DNA of 59,566 nucleotides from an uncultured Lachnospiraceae bacterium. GTDB lineage: Bacteria > Bacillota > Clostridia > Lachnospirales > Lachnospiraceae. Shown here piece after piece: positions 26,796-35,170 of the stretch. The position numbers were made by a program, and so were the translations under genes. Each line of letters starts with the position of its first letter. The first letter of the stretch is position 1. Location: contig CAMWJC010000010.1 in the NCBI GenBank assembly GCA_947174495.1, positions 1 through 59,566 of the forward strand, in the 5' to 3' direction. Under the pieces are notes generated by a model. The model was not told the origin of the DNA. It did no database searches and worked only from the letters and a program-made list of their open reading frames with translations.

Positions 26796-26848
26796 AGAGT
26801 GAAAGATAAATCTTTCACTCTGTTGTGGTCAAATGGAGGCTATAGATG
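26796..26848 (+). repeat. 53-bp hairpin/RBS/start cassette, copy A
   Basis: This copy begins AGAGTGAAAGAT, AA, ATCTTTCACTCT (26-base perfect palindrome, 26796-26821) and continues through a TCAAATGGAGGCTATA ribosome-site segment to the ATG at 26846. A second copy at 42055-42107 differs at only two of 53 positions, yet precedes an unrelated gene. Confidence 0.85.
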
Positions 26849-27208
26849 GCAGAAATACAATTAGGTGTTATTGAGGCGCGATACGCAGATATGATTTGGG
26901 AGCATGAGCCGGTTACTTCGTCTGAACTGGTAAAGATGACAGCAGTGGAATTTAACTGGAAGAGAACTACGGCACATAATGTACTGCGAAGATTAATTGA
27001 CAAGGGATTGTTCCGGAATGAAAACGGAGTGGTAACTGCTGTGATTTCCAGAGATGAGTTTTATTCCAGGCAGAGTAAACAATATGTGGAAGATACCTTT
27101 GCAGGTTCCCTTCCGGCGTTTATTGCAGCATTTATGAAGGACTCTAAGATTACGGCAGATGAGGCAGAAACAATCCGCAGGATGATTGACAGGGCAGAGG
27201 AGCAATGA
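26846..27208 (+). CDS. BlaI/MecI/CopY-family transcriptional repressor
   Basis: This 120-residue winged-helix protein has the family pattern: MIWEHEPVTSSELVKM (helix-turn-helix entry), NWKRTTAHNVLRRLIDKGLF (recognition helix; canonical W..TTV.T.L.RL..KG) and a C-terminal dimerisation part (PAFIAAFMKDSKITADEAETIRRMI). It is the repressor half of a BlaI/BlaR1 signalling pair, and the next gene, overlapping by four bases, is the BlaR1-like membrane protease. The promoter dyad upstream is the probable binding site. Its RBS and start codon lie within the 53-bp repeated cassette. Confidence 0.92.
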   Translation: MAEIQLGVIEARYADMIWEHEPVTSSELVKMTAVEFNWKRTTAHNVLRRLIDKGLFRNENGVVTAVISRDEFYSRQSKQYVEDTFAGSLPAFIAAFMKDSKITADEAETIRRMIDRAEEQ

Positions 27209-28527
27209 GTATGGAAGAAATTTTTTTGAAACTATTAAACATGAGCATTACTGCCGGATGGTTGATATTGGCAGTGTTGTGTATCAGGCTGATATTTAGA
27301 AAAATTCCCAAATGGATGATTTGCTTATTGTGGGGAGCGGTGGCGTTTAGGTTGATCTGCCCATTCTCTATGGAAAGCCGATTCAGCATACTGCCAAGTA
27401 CAGAGCTTGTCAAATCCAGTACGGTTGTGGGAGGAGAAGTACAAAATTATATACCTTCTATAGACAGTCATCTGACAATTGTGGAAAATACCATAAACCC
27501 AATGTTGGCGGAGTCCTATGCGTATAACCCGGCAGCAAGCGTGGCACCCTGGCAGATAACGATCTATCTTGTCAGTCTGGCATGGGCCGGCGGCATGATT
27601 CTGTTGATAATCTGTGCGATGGGCAGCATGATCAGGCTGCAAATGTTGGTAAGAGAAGCGGTATGTGTCAAGAATAATATTTTTATTTGCGATGCTGTAA
27701 AATCACCGTTTATTTTGGGAATTGTCAGACCAAGGATTTATCTTTCTTCTGCCCTGAATGAGAAGGAGATGAATTATATTATTACACATGAATCTGCACA
27801 TCTCAGAAGAAAAGATCATTGGTGGAAACCGTTAGGGTATTTATTGTTGTGTATCCATTGGTTTAATCCGCTCTGCTGGGCGGCGTATGCTATGCTCTGC
27901 AAAGACATTGAACTGGCGTGTGATGAGAAAGCAGCCAGAGATATGACATTCCATGAGAAAAAAGAATATTCGAAAATACTGTTATCCTGTGCAGGGCAGA
28001 GGAGCTTGGTTATGGTGTGTCCGTTGGCTTTTGGGGAAGTGGGGATAAAGGAAAGAGTGAAATCTGTATTGAATTACAAAAAACCGACGTTATGGATTAT
28101 GATAGTGGCGACAGTAATATTAGTGACATTAGCAATCTGCTTTTTGACGAATCCCACAAAGGAGTATCAGATAAAAATTACAATCCCTGCGGGCAGTACG
28201 GACCCTTTTTGTTACTCAGATGAAGAAATCAGCTCCAAGGGTAATACGCTTACGCTTTATGCAGGCGATGGGGTTGGGGATACGGAAATCAAATTGCTGC
28301 CGGTAGAAGTCCGGGAAGAAAATGCTTATGAATCCATCTATATGACACCGGGGATGCCTGTGAAAATAGATGTCGAAAAAGGTGCATGGTTTAAAATAGG
28401 TGTAAACATGCAGAATCCGACAGATGAAAGAAGGGATGTTTATATATCTGTAGATAATGTGGTGGTGAGAATTGCTTCTTCAGCAGGAGATAATGAGAGT
28501 GATCAGGCGTTAGAGCAGGTGCCCTAA
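27205..28527 (+). CDS. BlaR1/MecR1-like M56 membrane metalloprotease
   Basis: This 440-residue protein has four or so membrane helices and an M56 peptidase domain. The zinc motif HESAH lies at about residues 195-199 (IITHESAHLRRKDHWWK), with the family's SPFILGIVRPRIYLSS before it and the downstream glutamate in ELACDEKAAR. After a last membrane helix (about residue 292-312) the outside part is short, with a FLTNPTKEYQI start and beta-rich sequence, and not a penicillin-binding sensor domain as in true BlaR1. It should sense an envelope signal and inactivate the BlaI-type repressor encoded just before it; the signal is unknown. No beta-lactamase gene is adjacent. Confidence 0.88.
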   Translation: MSMEEIFLKLLNMSITAGWLILAVLCIRLIFRKIPKWMICLLWGAVAFRLICPFSMESRFSILPSTELVKSSTVVGGEVQNYIPSIDSHLTIVENTINPMLAESYAYNPAASVAPWQITIYLVSLAWAGGMILLIICAMGSMIRLQMLVREAVCVKNNIFICDAVKSPFILGIVRPRIYLSSALNEKEMNYIITHESAHLRRKDHWWKPLGYLLLCIHWFNPLCWAAYAMLCKDIELACDEKAARDMTFHEKKEYSKILLSCAGQRSLVMVCPLAFGEVGIKERVKSVLNYKKPTLWIMIVATVILVTLAICFLTNPTKEYQIKITIPAGSTDPFCYSDEEISSKGNTLTLYAGDGVGDTEIKLLPVEVREENAYESIYMTPGMPVKIDVEKGAWFKIGVNMQNPTDERRDVYISVDNVVVRIASSAGDNESDQALEQVP

Positions 28528-28627
28528 TTTCAGTATAGATAGTGTTGCCTATGATTATCGCCCGGTGGCAGACTGGAATAATAGCGAGTTTTATAAATGT
28601 TTTGATGAAATACCGTGGGAATATTAG
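28514..28627 (+). pseudogene. Possible relic of a protein C-terminus
   Basis: Just after the M56 gene a different frame reads DSVAYDYRPVADWNNSEFYK and ends IPWEY before TAG (28625). The composition is protein-like but no start or ribosome site is present, so it may be the tail of a lost gene. The rest, up to 28748, holds only a GGGAG ribosome site for the next gene. Confidence 0.25.
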
Positions 28628-28748
28628 TATAGATTGCATAGTTGTAGAAAGGAATGATAAAAAAATTGTAAATAGGGCTAGCCGTTAAGCCGGCAACTTG
28701 GTACAATAGTGAATAGGAAAAAGTATTTATCAAAAGGGAGTAGAAATT

Positions 28749-31700
28749 ATGCGTGTCCCCAAAAAAATAAATATAAAAAAATATGTGACAGTATTATTGT
28801 GCCTGTTTCTGAGCCTATCTGATGTTGTAATTGCAAATGCTTCCGATGTTAGCGCGTCGGAGCAGCCGGCCGGGGAGCGGGTAAAAGCGGGAATCTTTTA
28901 TTTTGATGGCTATCATATGAAGGATGAGGAGGGAAAGCTGACCGGATACGGCATTGAGCTTTTGCAGACGATTTCAAAATACTCTCATCTGAATTTTGAT
29001 TATGTCGGATATGACGCATCATGGAATGATATGCTTGACATGTTGGAAAACGGTGAGATTGACGTGGTAACATCTGCCAGAAAATATCCCGAGCGCGAAG
29101 ATAAATTTGCGTTTTCCTATCCGGTTGGGCGCAACAGTACGGTTATTTCCGTTCTAGCGGACAACATGGAATATCGCAGCGGAGATTACCAAAGTTATGA
29201 TGGCATGTGCATCGGTCTGATTGCGGGAAGCGGCCAGAATGACAAACTGGAAGAGTTTGCCAAAGAAAAGCAATTTTCCTATCAAACGAAGGAATATGAA
29301 GATTCGCAGGAGCTTGTGGAGGCCTTGAAGGATGGCAGTATTGATGCAATCCTTTCCAGCAATCTGAGAAAAACGGAGGACGAAAGAACGCTGGACACGC
29401 TGGTGACGGAGAATTTCTATGCCATTGTGCGAAAAGAAGATACAGAACTGCTGGAAGAGATTAATTATGCCATTGAGCAGATGGATATCCATGAAGGAGA
29501 TTGGGAAAACTCGTTGTTTTTCAAATATTACGGACCGATTCATTCTCCCGGGCTTACATTTAGTGAGCGCGAGAAGGCATACATACAGGATGTCCTCGAT
29601 GGTAAGAAAAAAATAACAGTGACGGCGATTGGAGACAGGGAGCCATATTCCTATGTTGAAGATGGGGAATTAAAAGGGATTATGCCGGATTATTTTGCAA
29701 AAGTTATGGAATCATGCGGCTTACCATATGAAATTGTAGTGCCCGAAGACCGGGTAGATTACTACGGACTTGCTGATACAAACGGCGTGGATGTTGTTAT
29801 TGACAGCAGAGTCTCTGATTTGACGACAGAGGACGATTTATACCGTGGCTTTAATACCGATCCTTTTATGTCAGTTGGCATGGCAAAGGTGACCAAAAAG
29901 AATTTTACGGGCAAAATTGAAACAATTGCAGTGGCGGACGTTCAGGGAGAGGAACCTCTGGAAAAGGATATTGCCGGTGATGCCCGGATACTGTACTATA
30001 ACACGAGGGAAGAGGCTTTGAATGCTGTCCTTAAAGGGGAAGCGGATGCTGCTTATGTATACACCTACACGGCCCAACTGTTTGTCAATAATGATTTTAC
30101 GGGTTCTCTGCAATACAGTGTTGTGAACGACGTAAGCTTTTCATTTCAGATGTACGTGAGAGAGAGTTGTGATCACGAGCTTGCGACGATACTTAACAAA
30201 TGTCTGGATCAGATGCCGGAGGATGTGCTTAATCAGCTGATTACACAGTATACCTCGTATATGCCGCACGATTTGACTTTTACGCAGTATATGCAGGCGA
30301 ATCCAGGGAAAATGGCTGTAGCGGCCGTGGTCATTATTTTGGTTGCGGTTCTGATCCTTGCGCTTTTGTATAGGATAAGGTGGAAAGGGAAAATACTGGA
30401 GGCATCTGAGGAGTCAAATAAGGTGCTGGAGGAACAGCTTGCCATTGTGGAGGCACTGAGTCGTGATTATCTCAATGTTTATGCGGTTAATACAAAGGAA
30501 AATACAGCTAAAGTAATAAAGCTGGAGGGGTACATTACCCTAGGGCTGGAAAAGAATTATGAGAAGATATTTTCATATACACCGCTTGTGCAGCAGTATG
30601 TCAATGATCGTGTTTATCCGGAGGATCGGCAGGGACTTTTAGAGGCACTGTCTATTGATAAGGTAACCGAAAAGCTTGCTTCCGATATTGAATACGTGGG
30701 GAGCTATCGGATACTGGCTGATGAGGAAATACATAATTATCAATTTTCCTTTATTAAGCTGGAGGGAAAGAAATCACAGGAGGGATTTACTGTTCTCGCC
30801 GGATTTCGGAATATTGATGAGATTGTGCGTGAGGAACAGGAGCAGAAACAGGCATTATCGGAGGCGCTTGCACAGGCTCAGTATGCCAGCCGTGCAAAGA
30901 CCACTTTTTTGAACAATATGTCCCACGATATCCGAACACCGATGAATGCGATTATCGGATTTACTTCGCTGGCTGCAACGCACATTGATAATAAAGAGAT
31001 CATGCAGAATTATCTGGATAAAATTATGACAGCCAGCAAGCATCTGCTGAGTTTGATTAATGATGTGCTGGATATGAGCCGGATTGAAAGCGGGAAGGTC
31101 AGGATTAATGAGGAGGAGGTAAGTCTTCCTGAGATCCTGCATGACCTGAAAACTATTGTACAGTCTGATGTCAAAGCAAAGCAGTTTGAATTTTATATTG
31201 ATACGCTGGATGTGATCAATGAGACAATTATCAGTGATAAACTCCGTCTGAATCAAGTGCTTTTAAATATTTTGAGTAATTCGATGAAATATACAAAGCC
31301 AGGAGGGGTAGTCAGCGTTCGCATTATCCAGACAGACAGCGAGCCGGATGGATATGCTTCCTACCAGTTCCGAATCAAGGATAGTGGTATTGGCATGAGC
31401 GAAGAATTTTTAAAGCACTTATTTGAGCCGTTTGAACGGGAGCAGACTGCCACCATGAGCGGTATTCAGGGAACAGGTCTTGGTCTTGCGATTACCAAGA
31501 ATATTATAGATATGATGAACGGAACCGTTGAGGTGGAGAGTGAGGTAGGAAAGGGAACAGAGTTTATCGTATCTTTCCGGTTCCGGACTGTGGATCAGCC
31601 CCAAGAGACAGAGCATCTTGAAAAACTGGAGAATCTGCATGCGCTGATTGTGGATGATGACATGAATACCTGCATGAGCGTCAGTAAGATGCTTACCTCT

Positions 31701-32432
31701 ATCGGCATGAATTCTGATTGGACAACGCAGGGAAAGGAAGCAGTTGCCCGTGCAGAGTTCGCGATTGAAGAGAATAAACCTTACAGCGTATATATTATCG
31801 ATTGGCTTATGCCGGATATGAATGGAATTGAGGTTGTCCGCAGAATCCGTAAGGTCATCGGAGATACGGCGACAATTATCATTCTTACCGCATATGATTG
31901 GACGGATATTGAAGCTGAGGCAAAAGAGGCCGGCGTTACAGCATTCTGTTCCAAACCAATTTTCCTTTCTGAGCTTCGTCAGATTTTGACAGCTCCATAT
32001 AGGGAGGCGGAGGAAGAGCCGGAGATAGAAGAAATGAAGGAGTTTTTTACCGACAAGAAGATACTGTTGGTGGAGGACAATGAAATCAATCAGGAAATCG
32101 CGCAGGAAATATTGAGGAATGCGGGATTGACAGTTGATACCGTAGGCGATGGGTCAGAAGCTGTGGATACGATTAAAAATGTGGAAGCGGGTACCTATGA
32201 TCTGATTCTGATGGATATTCAGATGCCGATTATGGATGGCTATGAAGCAACACGGCAGATTCGGGCTTTGGAGGACTCCGCGAGGGCATCTGTTCCGATT
32301 GTTGCGATGACGGCAAATGCTTTCGACGAGGACAAACGGAGGGCATTGGAAGCCGGAATGAACGGTCATGTTGCAAAACCGATTGATATATCAGAATTAA
32401 TGGATACATTGAAAGAGGTGTTACGGGATTGA
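28749..32432 (+). CDS. Hybrid sensor histidine kinase with two solute-binding domains and two receiver domains
   Basis: This 1227-residue protein has a signal/anchor segment (residues about 12-30), then two tandem SBP_bac_3-type (amino-acid-binding-like) domains outside the cell at about 40-260 and 280-505. A membrane helix follows at about 515-540, then a PAS-like region and a HisKA domain with phospho-His 726 (NNMSHDIRTPMNAI). The HATPase domain has GTGLGLAITKNI, and there are two receiver domains with phospho-acceptors at about D1018 (IIDWLMPDMNG) and D1156 (LMDIQMPIMDG). BvgS/EvgS-like architecture senses small ligands through Venus-flytrap domains. It ends on the second receiver with no HPt or DNA-binding domain, so the output partner is elsewhere. 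GGGAG precedes ATG 28749; a strong terminator follows. Confidence 0.92.
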   Translation: MRVPKKINIKKYVTVLLCLFLSLSDVVIANASDVSASEQPAGERVKAGIFYFDGYHMKDEEGKLTGYGIELLQTISKYSHLNFDYVGYDASWNDMLDMLENGEIDVVTSARKYPEREDKFAFSYPVGRNSTVISVLADNMEYRSGDYQSYDGMCIGLIAGSGQNDKLEEFAKEKQFSYQTKEYEDSQELVEALKDGSIDAILSSNLRKTEDERTLDTLVTENFYAIVRKEDTELLEEINYAIEQMDIHEGDWENSLFFKYYGPIHSPGLTFSEREKAYIQDVLDGKKKITVTAIGDREPYSYVEDGELKGIMPDYFAKVMESCGLPYEIVVPEDRVDYYGLADTNGVDVVIDSRVSDLTTEDDLYRGFNTDPFMSVGMAKVTKKNFTGKIETIAVADVQGEEPLEKDIAGDARILYYNTREEALNAVLKGEADAAYVYTYTAQLFVNNDFTGSLQYSVVNDVSFSFQMYVRESCDHELATILNKCLDQMPEDVLNQLITQYTSYMPHDLTFTQYMQANPGKMAVAAVVIILVAVLILALLYRIRWKGKILEASEESNKVLEEQLAIVEALSRDYLNVYAVNTKENTAKVIKLEGYITLGLEKNYEKIFSYTPLVQQYVNDRVYPEDRQGLLEALSIDKVTEKLASDIEYVGSYRILADEEIHNYQFSFIKLEGKKSQEGFTVLAGFRNIDEIVREEQEQKQALSEALAQAQYASRAKTTFLNNMSHDIRTPMNAIIGFTSLAATHIDNKEIMQNYLDKIMTASKHLLSLINDVLDMSRIESGKVRINEEEVSLPEILHDLKTIVQSDVKAKQFEFYIDTLDVINETIISDKLRLNQVLLNILSNSMKYTKPGGVVSVRIIQTDSEPDGYASYQFRIKDSGIGMSEEFLKHLFEPFEREQTATMSGIQGTGLGLAITKNIIDMMNGTVEVESEVGKGTEFIVSFRFRTVDQPQETEHLEKLENLHALIVDDDMNTCMSVSKMLTSIGMNSDWTTQGKEAVARAEFAIEENKPYSVYIIDWLMPDMNGIEVVRRIRKVIGDTATIIILTAYDWTDIEAEAKEAGVTAFCSKPIFLSELRQILTAPYREAEEEPEIEEMKEFFTDKKILLVEDNEINQEIAQEILRNAGLTVDTVGDGSEAVDTIKNVEAGTYDLILMDIQMPIMDGYEATRQIRALEDSARASVPIVAMTANAFDEDKRRALEAGMNGHVAKPIDISELMDTLKEVLRD

Positions 32433-32487
32433 TACTGATTTTCCGGATTGGTGTAATGTGAGATTCCCGTTTGAAAGAGAAATAGCA

Positions 32488-32530
32488 AAAGCCCCCGGAA
32501 CTGCATCATTGCAGCCTCGGGGGCTTTATT
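32488..32530 (+). terminator. Rho-independent terminator after the hybrid kinase
   Basis: AAAGCCCCCG (32488-32497) pairs with CGGGGGCTTT (32518-32527), enclosing an inner CTGCA/TGCAG stem. A short T-containing tail follows. It ends the kinase transcript. Confidence 0.85.
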
Positions 32531-32615
32531 AGGGGGATAAGTATGCTGGTCAGAAGTATCAGAGTGGATGAAGCAGGTAGGATTTTCAAACAACAGAAAA
32601 GGTGGGAATAGTAAA

Positions 32616-32948
32616 ATGAACTTAGATGTGAAAGAAGTAAAACTGGAAATTTATGTTCCGGAAGAATATATTGAAATCATTAGAGATTCCTTAGCATCCA
32701 TCGGTGCGTGCAGGATTGGTGAGTACAGTCATGTCGTTTCGTGGCAGAATACAAAAGGTTTTTGGAAACCGCTGGAGAACAGTCATCCATTTAATGGAGA
32801 AAGGGGTGAAATCTGTTCCGGATGTGAAGCCAAAATGGAAGTAAGATGTCCCATAGAAAAGGCGCAAGATGCGCTTCAGATCATTAAAGAAAAACACCCT
32901 TATGAAGAGCCGGTGATCAATGTAATCCCTTTACTGGACATATTTTAA
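32616..32948 (+). CDS. Stand-alone NIF3/CutA-like (YqfO insertion-type) domain protein
   Basis: This 110-residue protein is read from ATG 32616, with AAGGTGGGA about ten bases upstream; the longer frame from 32568 includes the ribosome site. It matches the insertion domain found in the middle of YqfO/NIF3 proteins and resembles CutA: KLEIYVPEEYIEIIRDSLA at the start, IGEYSHVVSW, and the typical ending KEKHPYEEPVINVIPLLD. Stand-alone versions are widespread in Firmicutes. CutA-like folds form trimers and may bind metals, but the function here is unknown. The gene stands between the kinase terminator and a lipoprotein gene. Confidence 0.75.
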   Translation: MNLDVKEVKLEIYVPEEYIEIIRDSLASIGACRIGEYSHVVSWQNTKGFWKPLENSHPFNGERGEICSGCEAKMEVRCPIEKAQDALQIIKEKHPYEEPVINVIPLLDIF

Positions 32949-32977
32949 GAAATATTGTATTAGGAGAAAAGATAAGA

Positions 32978-34450
32978 ATGAGAAATGTGGTATTTCTTAT
33001 AATGGCGCTAGTCGTTTTAAGTGGATGTGGCGCAAAGGAAGCGGATATTAGTGAAGAGACGCATACAGAAAATGCGGAGCAAGCAGTGGTGGTTGCTGAT
33101 GATAGTCAGGAAAATGAAGAGGATGAATACGGCGAGGAAGAAACTGTAGAGAGCGAGGACGGGGAACAGCAGGGAGGTTTTCTTCCAGATCATTGGAATT
33201 ACTTTGGCTATGAGGATGAGTGGAATGGTGAGAGTGTGCAAGATTTCACGAATCAGGATTATGATAATGATGGAATCACCGACAGAGTTTATCGGGAACA
33301 GGGAGTGGATATGGGATTTTGTCATTATCGGATCGAAATGGGAAATGGCATTGTGATCGATATGGACAAGGATGTATACGGTACAGGCTTTCCACATGTG
33401 AAAGGCGCGGATATTAATGGAGATGGGGAAAATGAGATTATCTTTTCTCTTACCTATGATACCAGCACGGATATGCGGAGCTTCGGAGATATGGAGATAT
33501 ACGAGAAGCATGGCAATAGTTATGAAAAGGCAAAGCTACCTTTTGAAGAGTCGGAAGAGGGATGTGAGCAGACAATTCCGGTACGCTATGAGGCGGTTCA
33601 CGAAATGAATGAAAATCTGATCAAAGTATCTGTTGACGGATATGAGACGCTGGTGCCGATTAATACTTATCAGTGGGATAATCTATCATATAGTGGTTAT
33701 GATTGTGAAATGAACTGTACAGTTTGGGATAATTACATCTTTGATCACAATGGTGAAGAAAAACTGGTGTGCAAAATCCGCCTTTTTGACAAATGGTCAT
33801 GGTATGGGCTGTTTGCTGTGCTTGGTTATGAGAACGGTGAGTATAAAGTAGACGAATGGTGGCGGGTCAACGATGAGTTTGGTGATATCACCGGGGACAG
33901 CCCGTGGGAACTGTATTCATACCGTCTTTGTCGGAAAGAGTTGGAGACGGAAAACGGAATCTATATTGTGGAGCTTTGGCTTGATAAGGGAATCTATGGA
34001 AACATAGAAGAGTTTGGAGCGGGCGGCGGTATCTATGAGGAAAATTATATAGGGCAGTATTATCTGGCTGTGACGAATGAGAATGGAGAGGTTTTGTCAA
34101 AGAGAGAATTAGAACAGGATTTTGAAGATGGAGGAAAAATGAATTTTCCGGGATCTTTTGAAATTGTGGTTGCGGATTATAATCAGGACGGCTGTCCTGA
34201 TTTCACGATAGGCAGTTATTTGTCTTCCACAGCCAATCTGTATGCGTTATACACGGTCTGGGATGATGGGAAGATTGGTTTGTTGGGAAAGGATATTCCA
34301 AATAGCAGTCCCAGCGATTTTTCCATAGCTTTTGAGACGAGAGCGGACAAGTCTTTTTGTGGAAGTATATATGATAATACTGTCGGAGAGGACAGGACAG
34401 TCGTTTATGTGTGGGAGGATACGCAGAAGAAATATGTGGAAAGCGAATAA
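32978..34450 (+). CDS. Secreted lipoprotein with EF-hand/FG-GAP-like acidic repeats
   Basis: This 490-residue protein has a signal peptide and lipobox (MALVVLSGCGAK, acylated Cys about residue 17), then a long acidic linker. Three short calcium-loop-like motifs stand out: DYDNDGITDR, DINGDGENEI and DYNQDGCPDF. They resemble the repeats of FG-GAP/VCBS integrin-like domains (DxDxDGxxD). The protein would be anchored on the outer face of the membrane. No enzyme motif is visible. The ATG at 32978 has AGGAGAAAAG upstream. It is one of five lipoproteins in this window. Confidence 0.75.
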   Translation: MRNVVFLIMALVVLSGCGAKEADISEETHTENAEQAVVVADDSQENEEDEYGEEETVESEDGEQQGGFLPDHWNYFGYEDEWNGESVQDFTNQDYDNDGITDRVYREQGVDMGFCHYRIEMGNGIVIDMDKDVYGTGFPHVKGADINGDGENEIIFSLTYDTSTDMRSFGDMEIYEKHGNSYEKAKLPFEESEEGCEQTIPVRYEAVHEMNENLIKVSVDGYETLVPINTYQWDNLSYSGYDCEMNCTVWDNYIFDHNGEEKLVCKIRLFDKWSWYGLFAVLGYENGEYKVDEWWRVNDEFGDITGDSPWELYSYRLCRKELETENGIYIVELWLDKGIYGNIEEFGAGGGIYEENYIGQYYLAVTNENGEVLSKRELEQDFEDGGKMNFPGSFEIVVADYNQDGCPDFTIGSYLSSTANLYALYTVWDDGKIGLLGKDIPNSSPSDFSIAFETRADKSFCGSIYDNTVGEDRTVVYVWEDTQKKYVESE

Positions 34451-35170
34451 CCCGAACTGTGCCCATGCAGCATCGGGCTATTCCTTTTAGGGTAGGATAC
34501 GTATACGGGAAAAAGATTATAATAACAAATGGATTTATTAAGAAAACTCAGGAAACGCCAAAGCGGGAAATAGAGTTGGCAAAGTCATATCGTAAAGATT
34601 ACTTAGAAAGGGTGAATAGAATATAAAAGCGATCAAAATAGTAGAAATGGTATGTGTAAAGATGAGATATTAATAAATTAGGATGCCGATGATAAAAGAA
34701 GGTTGTGGATAAATGAAAAAGTGGATATAATAATGGTGAGGTAGATTCAGAGTTTTTTTATATTTGGATGGAGGTAAATCGCATAGAAGTTGCAGTTAAG
34801 AAAATTTATGCGGAAACCTTGGAACAGCAGCAGATAGAAGTAAGGCAGAGCATGGTTATATCGGACATTTGGAATGGAAGATTAAGATGCGACGTTTATT
34901 GATAGAATTTGATAGATAAATTCAGGGCATGGAGGATAGCCATGTCTTTATTATTTTACAAATTCTAAAGTTATTATCTGGTGATGTAAAGACTGATGCT
35001 TGTATTCTATGTTGCCAAATGGGGCAGTTTCGACAGAGGAAAATGATATTACACCATCTTCGTCGTATCAGAATGGAACAAACGAACTGAATAATTTATT
35101 GGAAAATGAAGATGAATTAAGCTGAACAGAACGAAAGCTGTTCAAGTTTATTTGGAGAGGAGAATATTTT
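34451..35170. other. 720-bp non-coding stretch with decayed coding fragments
   Basis: No intact gene is supported. Two pieces look like worn coding sequence. At 34717-34902 an open frame reads KSGYNNGEVDSEFFYIWMEV and later KKIYAETLEQQQIEVRQSM, but lacks a proper start. At 35009-35125 a 38-codon frame reads SSSYQNGTNELNNLLENEDE near its end. Both lack ribosome sites. The base composition is more AT-rich than the neighbours. This is most likely a gene graveyard between two lipoprotein genes. Confidence 0.45.
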
